Shown: positions 1-5,877 of the stretch, piece by piece | How the letters are laid out: every line of letters starts with the position of its first letter | Position numbering within the stretch: the first letter of the stretch is position 1 | Source of the DNA: an uncultured Eubacteriales bacterium | Lineage (GTDB): Bacteria; Bacillota; Clostridia; Christensenellales; QAND01 | Length of the DNA: 6,587 bases | Reading direction: 5' to 3' | NCBI GenBank assembly: GCA_900546685.1 | Contig: UREB01000096.1 | Location: forward strand, 1 to 6,587 | Made by a program: the position numbers and the translations under genes | The notes under the pieces: model-generated | Told to the model about the DNA's origin: nothing | Seen by the model: only the letters and a program-made list of their open reading frames with translations | Databases searched by the model: none

Positions 1-1286
1 TAAGCCATTCCATCGCCGATGCATATGCGCTGGCAATAGAAACGCCGGTGGGTACCATTTTGCATACGGGTGATTTCAAGGTGGACTATACTCCCCTGGA
101 TGGAGAGATGATGGATCTGGCTGCGTTTGCAAATCTGGGACGTAAAGGCGTCCAACTGCTGATGAGCGAAAGCACAAATTCGGAACGTCCGGGCTATACC
201 ATGAGCGAGCAGCGCGTGGCCAAATCGTTTGATGATTTGTTTGCGCAGGCAACAGGACGTATTTTTGTAGCAACCTTTGCCAGCAACGTGAGCAGGATCC
301 AGCAGATCATCAAGATTGCGGAGAGCCGGGGCAGAAAGGTATATGTAGCAGGCCGGAGCTTACAGCGCATCACGGAGATTGCTACGGAGATTGGTTACCT
401 GAAGATTCGCAAGGGCACGCTGCTGGATGACCGCCAGCTGGATTTTGTAGATCCGGATCAGGTTGTAATTTTGACTACCGGCAGCCAGGGAGAGCCGCTA
501 AGTGGCCTGGTACGCATGTCCAACGATGAGCACAGAACCATTTCCATTCGGCCGGATGATATGGTGATTTTATCCAGTTCGCCGATCCCGGGCAATGAAA
601 AAGCTGTAACGAATATGATTGACCGTCTGATCCAAAAGGGAGCCAAGGTCATCAACGATAGGATCAGTGAGGTGCATGTATCCGGGCATGCATGCCAGGA
701 AGAACAAAAGCTGATGATGGCGCTGACAAAACCAAAATTTTTCATGCCGATCCATGGCGAATTCCATCACCTGCGCCAACATTCCATCACGGCGGAGGAA
801 CAAGGCATTCCAACGGATCATATGGTGATACCGCAAATCGGCAAGGTAGTAGAGCTGACGAAAAAAGGCATCCGCCTTGGTGAAGATGTGCCTTCCGGCG
901 CGGTCTTTGTAGACGGCAGCGGTATTGGAGATATCGGAAATGTGGTATTGAGAGACCGTAAGATGCTCAGCGAGGACGGCCTATTTATCGTAACGTTGGC
1001 TGTGGACGCTGTGACAGGCGCGCTGATTTCCGGGCCAGAATTGATTTCTCGTGGATTTGTATATGTACGAGAAAGCGAGGAACTGCTGATAAAGGCCAGG
1101 GCCATTGTCATCAATACGGTGAAAGAGCTGGAGAACAAGCGGGTTGCGGGCGATTATACTACGCTGAAAAATAGTATCCGCAGCAACGTGCGTAATTTCC
1201 TCTATCAGCAGACTAAGAGAAATCCGATGATACTGCCCATTGTTTTGGATGTAGATCAGGAGGCGTTAAACCATGCAAAACTATGA
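1..1286 (+). CDS. rnj: Ribonuclease J, 5'-truncated by the window edge
   Basis: Metallo-beta-lactamase/beta-CASP ribonuclease, a dual 5'-to-3' exonuclease and endonuclease acting in cytoplasmic mRNA decay and rRNA maturation. The reading frame is open from the first base (first whole codon at 3) and gives 427 residues. The family is usually about 555 aa, so roughly 130 N-terminal residues, including the HxHxDH motif, lie outside the window. Visible catalytic landmarks are the motif-3 histidine in SHSIAD (codon at 6), the motif-4 Asp in HTGDFK (codon at 72), STNSERPG, TTGSQGEPLSG, the beta-CASP histidine in VSGHA (codon at 687) and PIHGEF (His codon at 753). The C-terminal domain follows to residue 427. 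A GTG at 48 is internal because homology continues upstream of it. The gene overlaps the next one by 14 nt, so the two are co-transcribed and probably translationally coupled. RNase J1 versus J2 cannot be decided from this fragment. Confidence 0.96.
   Translation, partial: SHSIADAYALAIETPVGTILHTGDFKVDYTPLDGEMMDLAAFANLGRKGVQLLMSESTNSERPGYTMSEQRVAKSFDDLFAQATGRIFVATFASNVSRIQQIIKIAESRGRKVYVAGRSLQRITEIATEIGYLKIRKGTLLDDRQLDFVDPDQVVILTTGSQGEPLSGLVRMSNDEHRTISIRPDDMVILSSSPIPGNEKAVTNMIDRLIQKGAKVINDRISEVHVSGHACQEEQKLMMALTKPKFFMPIHGEFHHLRQHSITAEEQGIPTDHMVIPQIGKVVELTKKGIRLGEDVPSGAVFVDGSGIGDIGNVVLRDRKMLSEDGLFIVTLAVDAVTGALISGPELISRGFVYVRESEELLIKARAIVINTVKELENKRVAGDYTTLKNSIRSNVRNFLYQQTKRNPMILPIVLDVDQEALNHAKL
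1258..1263 (+). promoter_or_regulatory. Ribosome binding site of the YlbF-like gene, inside the RNase J gene
   Basis: A perfect AGGAGG nine bases before the ATG at 1273. Both the site and the start codon lie within the RNase J reading frame, so ribosomes finishing RNase J would pass directly over this initiation region. Confidence 0.8.
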
Positions 1287-1617
1287 TAAGGCATACGAAT
1301 TGGCCAAAGAAATCAAGGAAAGCGAAGTATACCAGAGCTATCTAAAAGCAAAGGAAGAAGCGTTTTCCAATGAACTAAACAAAAATTTGTACGATAAGTA
1401 TACAGAGCTGACGCGCCAGGTCATGGGTGCCCAGATGGCGGGCCAGCCTGTGACGGATGAAATGCAGCAGCAGTATCAACAGCTGATGGGCGTGCTGTCT
1501 CTGAATACGGAATTGACCAACTTTATGTTGGCGGAGCATCGGCTCAATCAGCTGATGAGCGATATTTTTAAGATCCTGGCCGATGCCGTGCAAATGGATC
1601 TGGGATTCGGCGCCTAA
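1273..1617 (+). CDS. YlbF/YmcA family protein, YheA (UPF0342)-like
   Basis: A 114-residue, glutamine- and glutamate-rich, all-helical protein with no membrane segment. The layout matches the YlbF/YmcA/YheA superfamily: an N-terminal helix with AYELAKEIKESEVYQSYLKAK, a central MAGQPVT turn resembling the MAGEEIT of Bacillus subtilis YheA, and a C-terminal helix with LAEHRLNQLMSDIFKIL. Family members YlbF and YmcA form a complex with YaaT that modulates RNase Y. The precise role of the YheA branch is not known to me. The start is set by AGGAGG at 1258-1263, nine bases upstream. The ATG lies inside the last codons of the RNase J gene, in another frame, and mltG follows 18 nt after the stop. The family call is secure. 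A role in RNA metabolism is inference from family and neighbour. Confidence 0.88.
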   Translation: MQNYDKAYELAKEIKESEVYQSYLKAKEEAFSNELNKNLYDKYTELTRQVMGAQMAGQPVTDEMQQQYQQLMGVLSLNTELTNFMLAEHRLNQLMSDIFKILADAVQMDLGFGA

Positions 1618-1635
1618 CGCAAACCTGGAGGAAGC

Positions 1636-2835
1636 ATGAGAAGAAAGCAAACTAGTAAATCCAAACATGCAGCGCCTACATCTGATCTGAGAGAAACGCA
1701 GGCACGTGTCCAGATGGATGGGATATTGCAGCGCATCAACAGGCCGACCAAAGTATTTTTGGTTAGCCTGGGCCTGGTGCTGCTGATTGGCCTGGCGCTA
1801 TGGGGCTTTATCCATGCCAAATATCTGGCGCCCGTGAATGCCTCGGACAAGACGGTGATAGAGGTGGAAATTCCGCGTGGCAGCGGAATCAACACCATTG
1901 GGAGGATCCTAGAGGAAAACGGGATCATCCGCAATAAAACCATCTTTAAGCTCTATGTGGATCTGTACGATAGGGGTAGCAAACTGCGCAGCGGTACCTA
2001 TGAGCTGTCTCCCTCTATGGAGCTGATGGAAATCATCAATACCCTTTGCAGTGGAGAAAGCACGGATAATGTGGCAAAGCTGCTGATTAAAGAGGGGTAT
2101 ACGGTAGATGATATTGCCAATCTGCTGGTGCAGAAAGGCGTGATAGACAAGCCAGAGGAATTTACCAATGCGCTGAAGGATCTGTCTCCGTATACACAGG
2201 CATATCCATTCCTGGAGGAACCTGTTAAGGAGAAGGACAAGCGTAAAAATCCGGCGGAAGGATATCTGTTCCCGGACACCTATGAGGTTTATTCTGATGC
2301 AAAGCCGGAGGAAGTAGCCAATAAGCTATGGTATCGGTTTACACAGATTTACTCTGACACATATCAGCAGCGCGCAGAAGAACTGGATATGACGACGGAT
2401 GAGGTGATTACCTTGGCGTCGCTGATTCAAAAAGAAGCAAAAAGCGCGGACTTTAAGAAGGTATCGGCTGTATTCCACAACCGCTTGAAGGCGGGTATGC
2501 CGCTGCAAAGCTGTGCTTCCGTGCAGTATATCATCGGCGTAAAGCGGCTGAATCTTACCAGTGAGGATCTGGCCATCGATTCTCCGTACAACACATATAA
2601 GAACAAGGGATTGCCGGAAGGCCCAATCTGTAACCCTGGCAAGGAAGCCATTGAGGCGGCCCTGTACCCGGATGAAAACTTTTTGGAGGACAATTACCTG
2701 TACTTCTGTTTGGGAGATCCTGAGACGGGAGAAACGGTATTTTCCAAAACATTGCAAGAGCATAATGCCAATGTAGAAAAATATCGTCCGCTGTGGATCG
2801 AGGCTGATGAGAAGAATAACACGACAGGGCAGTAA
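1636..2835 (+). CDS. mltG: Endolytic transglycosylase MltG (YceG-like)
   Basis: Membrane-anchored lytic transglycosylase of 399 aa that cleaves nascent peptidoglycan strands outside the cytoplasmic membrane and influences glycan length. A basic cytoplasmic tail (residues 1-37) precedes one transmembrane helix (about 38-60) and then a LysM-like subdomain (about 72-165). The catalytic YceG domain carries EGYLFPDTYEV (208-218), TLASLIQKEAKS (259-270) with the presumed catalytic Glu at 267, VFHNRLKAGMPLQ (279-291), SPYNTYKNKGLPEGPICNPG (316-335) and the closing FSKTLQEHN (369-377). Length and motif order are normal for Gram-positive MltG. GGAGG at 1627-1631 precedes the ATG closely (four bases). 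It is the last gene of the rnj operon and is followed at once by a terminator. Residue 265 is Gln where Escherichia coli has Glu216, but the Glu218 equivalent is kept, so activity is expected. Confidence 0.96.
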   Translation: MRRKQTSKSKHAAPTSDLRETQARVQMDGILQRINRPTKVFLVSLGLVLLIGLALWGFIHAKYLAPVNASDKTVIEVEIPRGSGINTIGRILEENGIIRNKTIFKLYVDLYDRGSKLRSGTYELSPSMELMEIINTLCSGESTDNVAKLLIKEGYTVDDIANLLVQKGVIDKPEEFTNALKDLSPYTQAYPFLEEPVKEKDKRKNPAEGYLFPDTYEVYSDAKPEEVANKLWYRFTQIYSDTYQQRAEELDMTTDEVITLASLIQKEAKSADFKKVSAVFHNRLKAGMPLQSCASVQYIIGVKRLNLTSEDLAIDSPYNTYKNKGLPEGPICNPGKEAIEAALYPDENFLEDNYLYFCLGDPETGETVFSKTLQEHNANVEKYRPLWIEADEKNNTTGQ

Positions 2836-2842
2836 GCTTTCT

Positions 2843-2869
2843 AAAAGAGCCGGTTTTCCGGCTCTTTTT
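2843..2869 (+). terminator. Rho-independent terminator after mltG
   Basis: A perfect 11-bp inverted repeat (AAAAGAGCCGG, 2843-2853, and CCGGCTCTTTT, 2858-2868) with a TTTT loop, running into five T residues. It lies eight bases after the mltG stop and closes the rnj-ylbF-mltG unit. The upstream A-tract gives the opposite strand a T-tract too, so the hairpin could work in both directions. Confidence 0.95.
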
Positions 2870-2887
2870 CCACTATAAAGATAGAAT

Positions 2888-2916
2888 TTGTGGCAACAGC
2901 ATCGGTATGCTACAAT
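2888..2916 (+). promoter_or_regulatory. SigA-type extended -10 promoter for the gtrA unit
   Basis: TTGTGG (2888-2893) and TACAAT (2911-2916) are separated by 17 bases, and a TGC triplet directly before the -10 forms an extended -10 motif. The -35 is weak (TTG only), as is common with extended -10 promoters. Transcription would start near 2922-2924 and give a leader of about 40 nt before the ATG at 2963. No riboswitch-like structure is apparent in the 2870-2962 gap. Confidence 0.72.
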
Positions 2917-2962
2917 CTAAAGCATAAACAACCTCGTGTGGAAAATGCGGAGAACGGATTAA

Positions 2963-3346
2963 ATGGAACGATTGATACAGCAAATTGCAAAGTTTGGCGT
3001 AGTGGGCATTTTGGCTACCCTGTTAGATTATGGGCTGGTGTTTGCCCTGACAGAGTGGGCCGGCCTTTATTATTTGCTAAGCTCAATGCTATCCTTTAGC
3101 ATTTCTACCATTTTTAACTATATTGCAAGCGTACGATGGGTGTTTGCAGTCAATCAGGAATACAGCAAAACAAGGAATTTTGTGTTGTTTGTCATCCTCA
3201 GCATCATTGGCCTGGGACTCAATGCGTTGGTCATGTGGGTAGGCGTAGAATTTTTGCATTGGCACTATATGATTGTAAAAATCGGGGCTACAGCGATTGT
3301 CATGGTTTTTAATTTTACAACTAGGAAAAAAGTGCTAGAACAATAG
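2963..3346 (+). CDS. GtrA family membrane protein (putative polyprenyl-linked sugar flippase)
   Basis: A small integral membrane protein of 127 aa with four predicted transmembrane helices (about 10-30, 37-58, 72-95, 103-119). This is the standard GtrA fold and length. Family hallmarks include the KFGVVGILATLLDYG opening helix, FNYIASVRWVF (51-61) at the end of helix 2, and a terminal NFTTRKK (117-123). GtrA proteins are thought to flip undecaprenyl-phosphate-linked sugars, or otherwise support their transfer, in O-antigen, teichoic acid or polysaccharide decoration. The start is backed by GGAGA at 2949-2953, nine bases upstream. The next gene begins 11 nt after the stop and encodes a GT-C-like membrane protein, consistent with a flippase and transferase pair. 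No GtrB-type sugar-lipid synthase lies in the window, so the donor must be made elsewhere. The family is clear; the substrate is unknown. Confidence 0.92.
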   Translation: MERLIQQIAKFGVVGILATLLDYGLVFALTEWAGLYYLLSSMLSFSISTIFNYIASVRWVFAVNQEYSKTRNFVLFVILSIIGLGLNALVMWVGVEFLHWHYMIVKIGATAIVMVFNFTTRKKVLEQ

Positions 3347-3353
3347 GAGAGGG
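3345..3353 (+). promoter_or_regulatory. Ribosome binding site of the GT-C-like gene, overlapping the gtrA stop
   Basis: AGGAGAGGG begins within the TAG stop of the GtrA gene (3344-3346) and sits four bases before the GTG at 3358. It identifies GTG as the start and implies coupled translation of the two membrane proteins. Confidence 0.75.
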
Positions 3354-3357
3354 AAAA

Positions 3358-5043
3358 GTGGAAATAAACGAGAGAATTCGTCTGTATGGAATAGAATACA
3401 AGAAGACATTCTGTGGCAGGCAAAATAAAAAAGGGCTAATTGCAAAAGCTATTTTTGCGTGTTTGTTTGCGTTCATGATGATGCTTAGCAATATGGTCTT
3501 GTTCGGTGGCTCCATCTTTGGAAACTTTGAGGACAATTGTTTTCTGCCCTTTAAAGTAGGCTATCTTGCCATCTTTTTGCTATACTTTCTCCTTTCTTAT
3601 GCAGTTGTTTGTCTGTTTGAGTGGCTGCTTGGCAAAGCGGAAAACCACAGCATTACGGCAAACAGAAATTATAAGAAATATTATTTTTGGATTTTCACCG
3701 GTGTGTTGCTGCTATGCTGGCTTCCCTATTATTTGTCCTATTTTCCAGGTGGCGTATTTGCAGATACGTTTCGTTCCATCTCTCAGGCAACGGGGAAAGA
3801 AGTGGTTACAAACAACCATCCGATCCTTTACATGCTGGTGATTAAGCTGTTTATCGGGATCGGAGGATTGCTGGGGCAGGGCCTGCAGTTTTCCATCGGC
3901 CTGTTTACCCTAGCGCAATGCGTTGCCATGGCCTTGGTGCTGGCATACTTTTTGTATTGGATGTACAAGCACAATGTAGCATGGGTTTATATTGCTCTAT
4001 CAGGTGCTTTCTTTTGCTTTTTCCCTTTGATTCCGTACTATGCCATTGCCGTTTGGAAGGATACGCCCTTTTCGTTGGCGCTATTCTTATTTGCGATCTA
4101 TGTGCTGGACATTTCCCTATCCGACGGAAAGGTACTGTTTACCTGGAAAGGCGCTGTCAAGTACTGTATATTGGGATTGCTGGTTACTTTTTTGCGCAAT
4201 AATACTCTGCCGCTAGTGTTGATCATTACCCTTATCCTCTTCATTGCATATAGAAAGAAGCTTTGCGGGCCGTTGAAAAAATTTATGCTGCTGTCTATCG
4301 GCACGGTTGTTACTATTTCTGGTATACAAGGGCCGCTGTACGATAAATTAGGATATAATGAGATTAAAACGGTGGAAAGCTATGGCCCGATGCTGCAGCA
4401 TATTGCCTATGTTGTAAGCACGGAGGGCGATGTGAGTGAGGATCAGGTGCAGTTTCTTTACCATATTATCCCCCTTGATAAGATGAAGGAAATGTATGCG
4501 CCGTGCATTGTGGATCAGATCAAATGGGATCCTTCCTTTGATAATGAGTATCTCAATGAGCATAAGGATGAATTTATCAGAGTATGGGCCAGCATTGCTA
4601 TGAGAAACCCCGGGAGCGTAGTAAAGGCGCAATTGCTGGAAACATTGGGCTTTTGGGACATTACGAGGGGAAAAAGCACAGGGTATATCCAAAAGGATGT
4701 TTGGTTTGAGGGACAGGGGTTGGTAAGTATAGATTACTTTGAGAAAGTATTTGGATTTTCTTTTGATGAATTTGTATCGCCCAAGCACTATATCAGCGCG
4801 GCGCTTTTTGCGTGGCTGGCATTATGCAATGCAACGATTGTAGTTTCACAGAAAAAGTACCGGTTCCTATGGGTGTTTTTAATCCCGTTGTTTATGTGGG
4901 CAGGCACGCTGATCGGTACGCCGATAGCCTTTAGTTTAAGGTATATTTATATTTGTGTTTTATTTATACCGATGGGATTTTTACTTTCTATCCTTCCTTA
5001 TCCCCAGAGAAAAAAGACCGAAGCAGAAACAAATAGAGCATAG
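3358..5043 (+). CDS. Polytopic membrane protein, GT-C glycosyltransferase-like (probable DUF6020)
   Basis: A 561-aa protein with about twelve hydrophobic helices: 26-47, 65-92, 108-127, several between 155 and 250, 266-298, 308-322, then 477-494, 501-520 and 527-547. A hydrophilic, probably extracytoplasmic stretch spans about 325-475. Motifs that look conserved are YFPGGVFADTF with Asp136 in the first long loop, NNHP (152-155), WKDTPFS (233-239) and FLRNN (278-282). An acidic residue in the loop after an early helix, followed by an NHHP-like motif, recalls GT-C enzymes that use polyprenyl-phosphate sugars. I recognise the pattern as that of the DUF6020 family, but the activity is inferred. 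GTG is the start because AGGAGAGGG lies just upstream and no better start follows. It shares an operon with gtrA and ends just before a strong terminator. Several stretches (for example 3541-3600 and 4921-4980) are markedly AT-rich compared with rnj and mltG. Confidence 0.8.
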   Translation: MEINERIRLYGIEYKKTFCGRQNKKGLIAKAIFACLFAFMMMLSNMVLFGGSIFGNFEDNCFLPFKVGYLAIFLLYFLLSYAVVCLFEWLLGKAENHSITANRNYKKYYFWIFTGVLLLCWLPYYLSYFPGGVFADTFRSISQATGKEVVTNNHPILYMLVIKLFIGIGGLLGQGLQFSIGLFTLAQCVAMALVLAYFLYWMYKHNVAWVYIALSGAFFCFFPLIPYYAIAVWKDTPFSLALFLFAIYVLDISLSDGKVLFTWKGAVKYCILGLLVTFLRNNTLPLVLIITLILFIAYRKKLCGPLKKFMLLSIGTVVTISGIQGPLYDKLGYNEIKTVESYGPMLQHIAYVVSTEGDVSEDQVQFLYHIIPLDKMKEMYAPCIVDQIKWDPSFDNEYLNEHKDEFIRVWASIAMRNPGSVVKAQLLETLGFWDITRGKSTGYIQKDVWFEGQGLVSIDYFEKVFGFSFDEFVSPKHYISAALFAWLALCNATIVVSQKKYRFLWVFLIPLFMWAGTLIGTPIAFSLRYIYICVLFIPMGFLLSILPYPQRKKTEAETNRA

Positions 5044-5046
5044 GAG

Positions 5047-5081
5047 ACAAAGCCGCCAATTTGGCGGCTTTGTTCTTTCTT
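5047..5081 (+). terminator. Rho-independent terminator after the gtrA/GT-C unit
   Basis: ACAAAGCCGCCAA (5047-5059) is perfectly complementary to TTGGCGGCTTTGT (5061-5073) around a single central T. The result is a long GC-rich stem with a three- to five-base loop, followed by the T-rich GTTCTTTCTT. It starts four bases after the stop codon of the GT-C-like gene and separates that unit from sigK. Confidence 0.93.
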
Positions 5082-5110
5082 ACAAGCTGTTTGGCGTATC
5101 CTTTCAAAGC

Positions 5111-5118
5111 AAGGAGGG
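5111..5118 (+). promoter_or_regulatory. Ribosome binding site that fixes the sigK start
   Basis: AAGGAGGG, eight bases before the ATG at 5127. It rules out the longer in-frame opening at the TTG at 5061, which sits in the terminator hairpin. It also disfavours the ATG at 5136, which is 17 bases away. Confidence 0.85.
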
Positions 5119-5126
5119 ATCGTTTG

Positions 5127-5813
5127 ATGTTTAGCATGGCATTGTTGTGTTTAAGTCAGCTTGTTCTTTTGGTTGGCAGCGTCTCTTATGGGCCTACCTT
5201 TCCATCACCGCTTTCCAAGGAGGAAGAAAAAGAAACCATTGCGCGCATGATGGAAGGGGATCAGGAGGCAAAACACAGTCTAATTACCCACAACCTGCGC
5301 TTGGTCGCGCATATCTGCAAAAAATATGCCGTCAATGGCAGAGATTTGGACGATTTGATTTCCATTGGCAGCATAGGGCTGATCAAGGCGGTGAATACCT
5401 TTGACCCGGAACGGGGCAGGCCCATCGGAAGCTATGCAGCGCGGTGCATTGAAAACGAGATCCTCATGAGCCTGCGCCAGGAGAAAAAAACAAAGGGCGA
5501 AATCGGCATTGACGAGGTCATCGGTACGGATAAAGATGGCAACCAGGTACGGCTGATCGACGTGATGGGGATTTCCTCTGACTGTACCGAGCAGCAAGCT
5601 GAGACCAGTATGGATGTTCAGCGCCTGAAGGCAGCCATCGAGAGGGTATTGGGAGAGCGAGAAAGGGTGATCATCGAATTGCGTTTCGGGCTGGTAGCCG
5701 GCCGCTGTAAGACGCAAAGAGAGATTGCGGACCTATTGGGCATTTCCAGGTCATATGTATCCAGAATCGAGAAAAAAGCATTGCGTTTGCTCAGAGACGC
5801 CTTAGAGGAATAA
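5127..5813 (+). CDS. sigK: Sporulation sigma factor SigK, pro-form
   Basis: Sigma-70 family factor of 228 aa directing late mother-cell transcription (coat and cortex maturation, spore release). The first 18-20 residues are a hydrophobic pro-sequence ending in LVLLVGS, followed by YGPTFPSPLS. That resembles the FLVS / NNAFPQPLS processing region of Bacillus subtilis pro-SigK, which is cut by SpoIVFB. Region 2 spans about 48-120, with HNLRLVAHICKKY, DLISIGSIGLIKAVNTFD and YAARCIENEILMSLRQ. The spacer IGTDKDGNQVRLIDVM (132-147) matches SigK. Region 4 holds ERERVIIELRFGL (177-189) and the helix-turn-helix KTQREIADLLGISRSYVSRIE (195-215). The short C-terminus ends soon after region 4.2. The gene is continuous, with no skin-type element splitting it. 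No convincing SigE or SpoIIID site was found in the 45 bp between the preceding terminator and the start. The closely related SigE is the main alternative, but the pro-sequence and spacer favour SigK. Confidence 0.93.
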   Translation: MFSMALLCLSQLVLLVGSVSYGPTFPSPLSKEEEKETIARMMEGDQEAKHSLITHNLRLVAHICKKYAVNGRDLDDLISIGSIGLIKAVNTFDPERGRPIGSYAARCIENEILMSLRQEKKTKGEIGIDEVIGTDKDGNQVRLIDVMGISSDCTEQQAETSMDVQRLKAAIERVLGERERVIIELRFGLVAGRCKTQREIADLLGISRSYVSRIEKKALRLLRDALEE

Positions 5814-5824
5814 TCGAGAAGCAA

Positions 5825-5853
5825 TTGCATACTATTGGGTCTTGTACTACAAT
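5825..5853 (+). promoter_or_regulatory. SigA-type promoter of the endonuclease IV-like gene
   Basis: TTGCAT (5825-5830) and TACAAT (5848-5853) with an ideal 17-base spacer. Transcription should begin near 5859-5861, a leader of under 20 nt before the ATG at 5878. No terminator separates sigK from this gene, so read-through from sigK is also possible. The -10 lies inside an inverted repeat annotated separately. Confidence 0.75.
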
Positions 5854-5865
5854 GAAAAGTACAAG
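5841..5865 (+). repeat. 8-bp inverted repeat spanning the -10, start point and RBS edge
   Basis: CTTGTACT (5841-5848) and AGTACAAG (5858-5865) are exact reverse complements separated by nine bases. The left arm touches the -10 box, the predicted transcription start lies in the right arm, and the right arm runs into the AAGGAG ribosome binding site (5863-5868). No T-tract follows, so it is not a terminator. It could be a repressor operator, or chance symmetry. A separate 8-bp palindrome, GCAATTGC (5821-5828), overlaps the -35 box. Confidence 0.6.
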
Positions 5866-5877
5866 GAGAATACGAAC

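Noticed and set aside
48..50. GTG at 48 as the start of the RNase J gene.
   Set aside because: RNase J homology (SHSIAD... with the motif-3 histidine) continues in frame upstream to the window edge, so the GTG is internal.
2326..2763. A 145-codon minus-strand reading frame within mltG, and similar ones in other genes (for example 4348-4788 and 5280-5717).
   Set aside because: They lie antisense to clearly conserved coding sequence and have no recognisable protein features, so they are treated as shadows of the real genes.
2874..2879. TATAAA as an alternative -10 box for gtrA.
   Set aside because: The matching -35 position falls in the mltG terminator hairpin and has no TTG-like hexamer. The TGC-TACAAT element at 2908-2916 is far better.
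2890..3099. A 69-codon + strand reading frame across the gtrA promoter and gene start.
   Set aside because: It covers the promoter, overlaps the GtrA gene in another frame, has no ribosome binding site and shows no recognisable protein pattern.
5061..5126. N-terminal extension of SigK from a TTG at 5061 (22 extra residues).
   Set aside because: It would begin inside the terminator hairpin with no ribosome binding site, whereas AAGGAGGG lies eight bases before the ATG at 5127 and the resulting N-terminus fits a pro-SigK sequence.
5082..5126. A SigE promoter or SpoIIID site for sigK.
   Set aside because: Only poor matches (for example CGTATCCT at 5095-5102) without a suitable -35 were found. 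The control region may be degenerate or extend into the preceding gene, so no feature is claimed.
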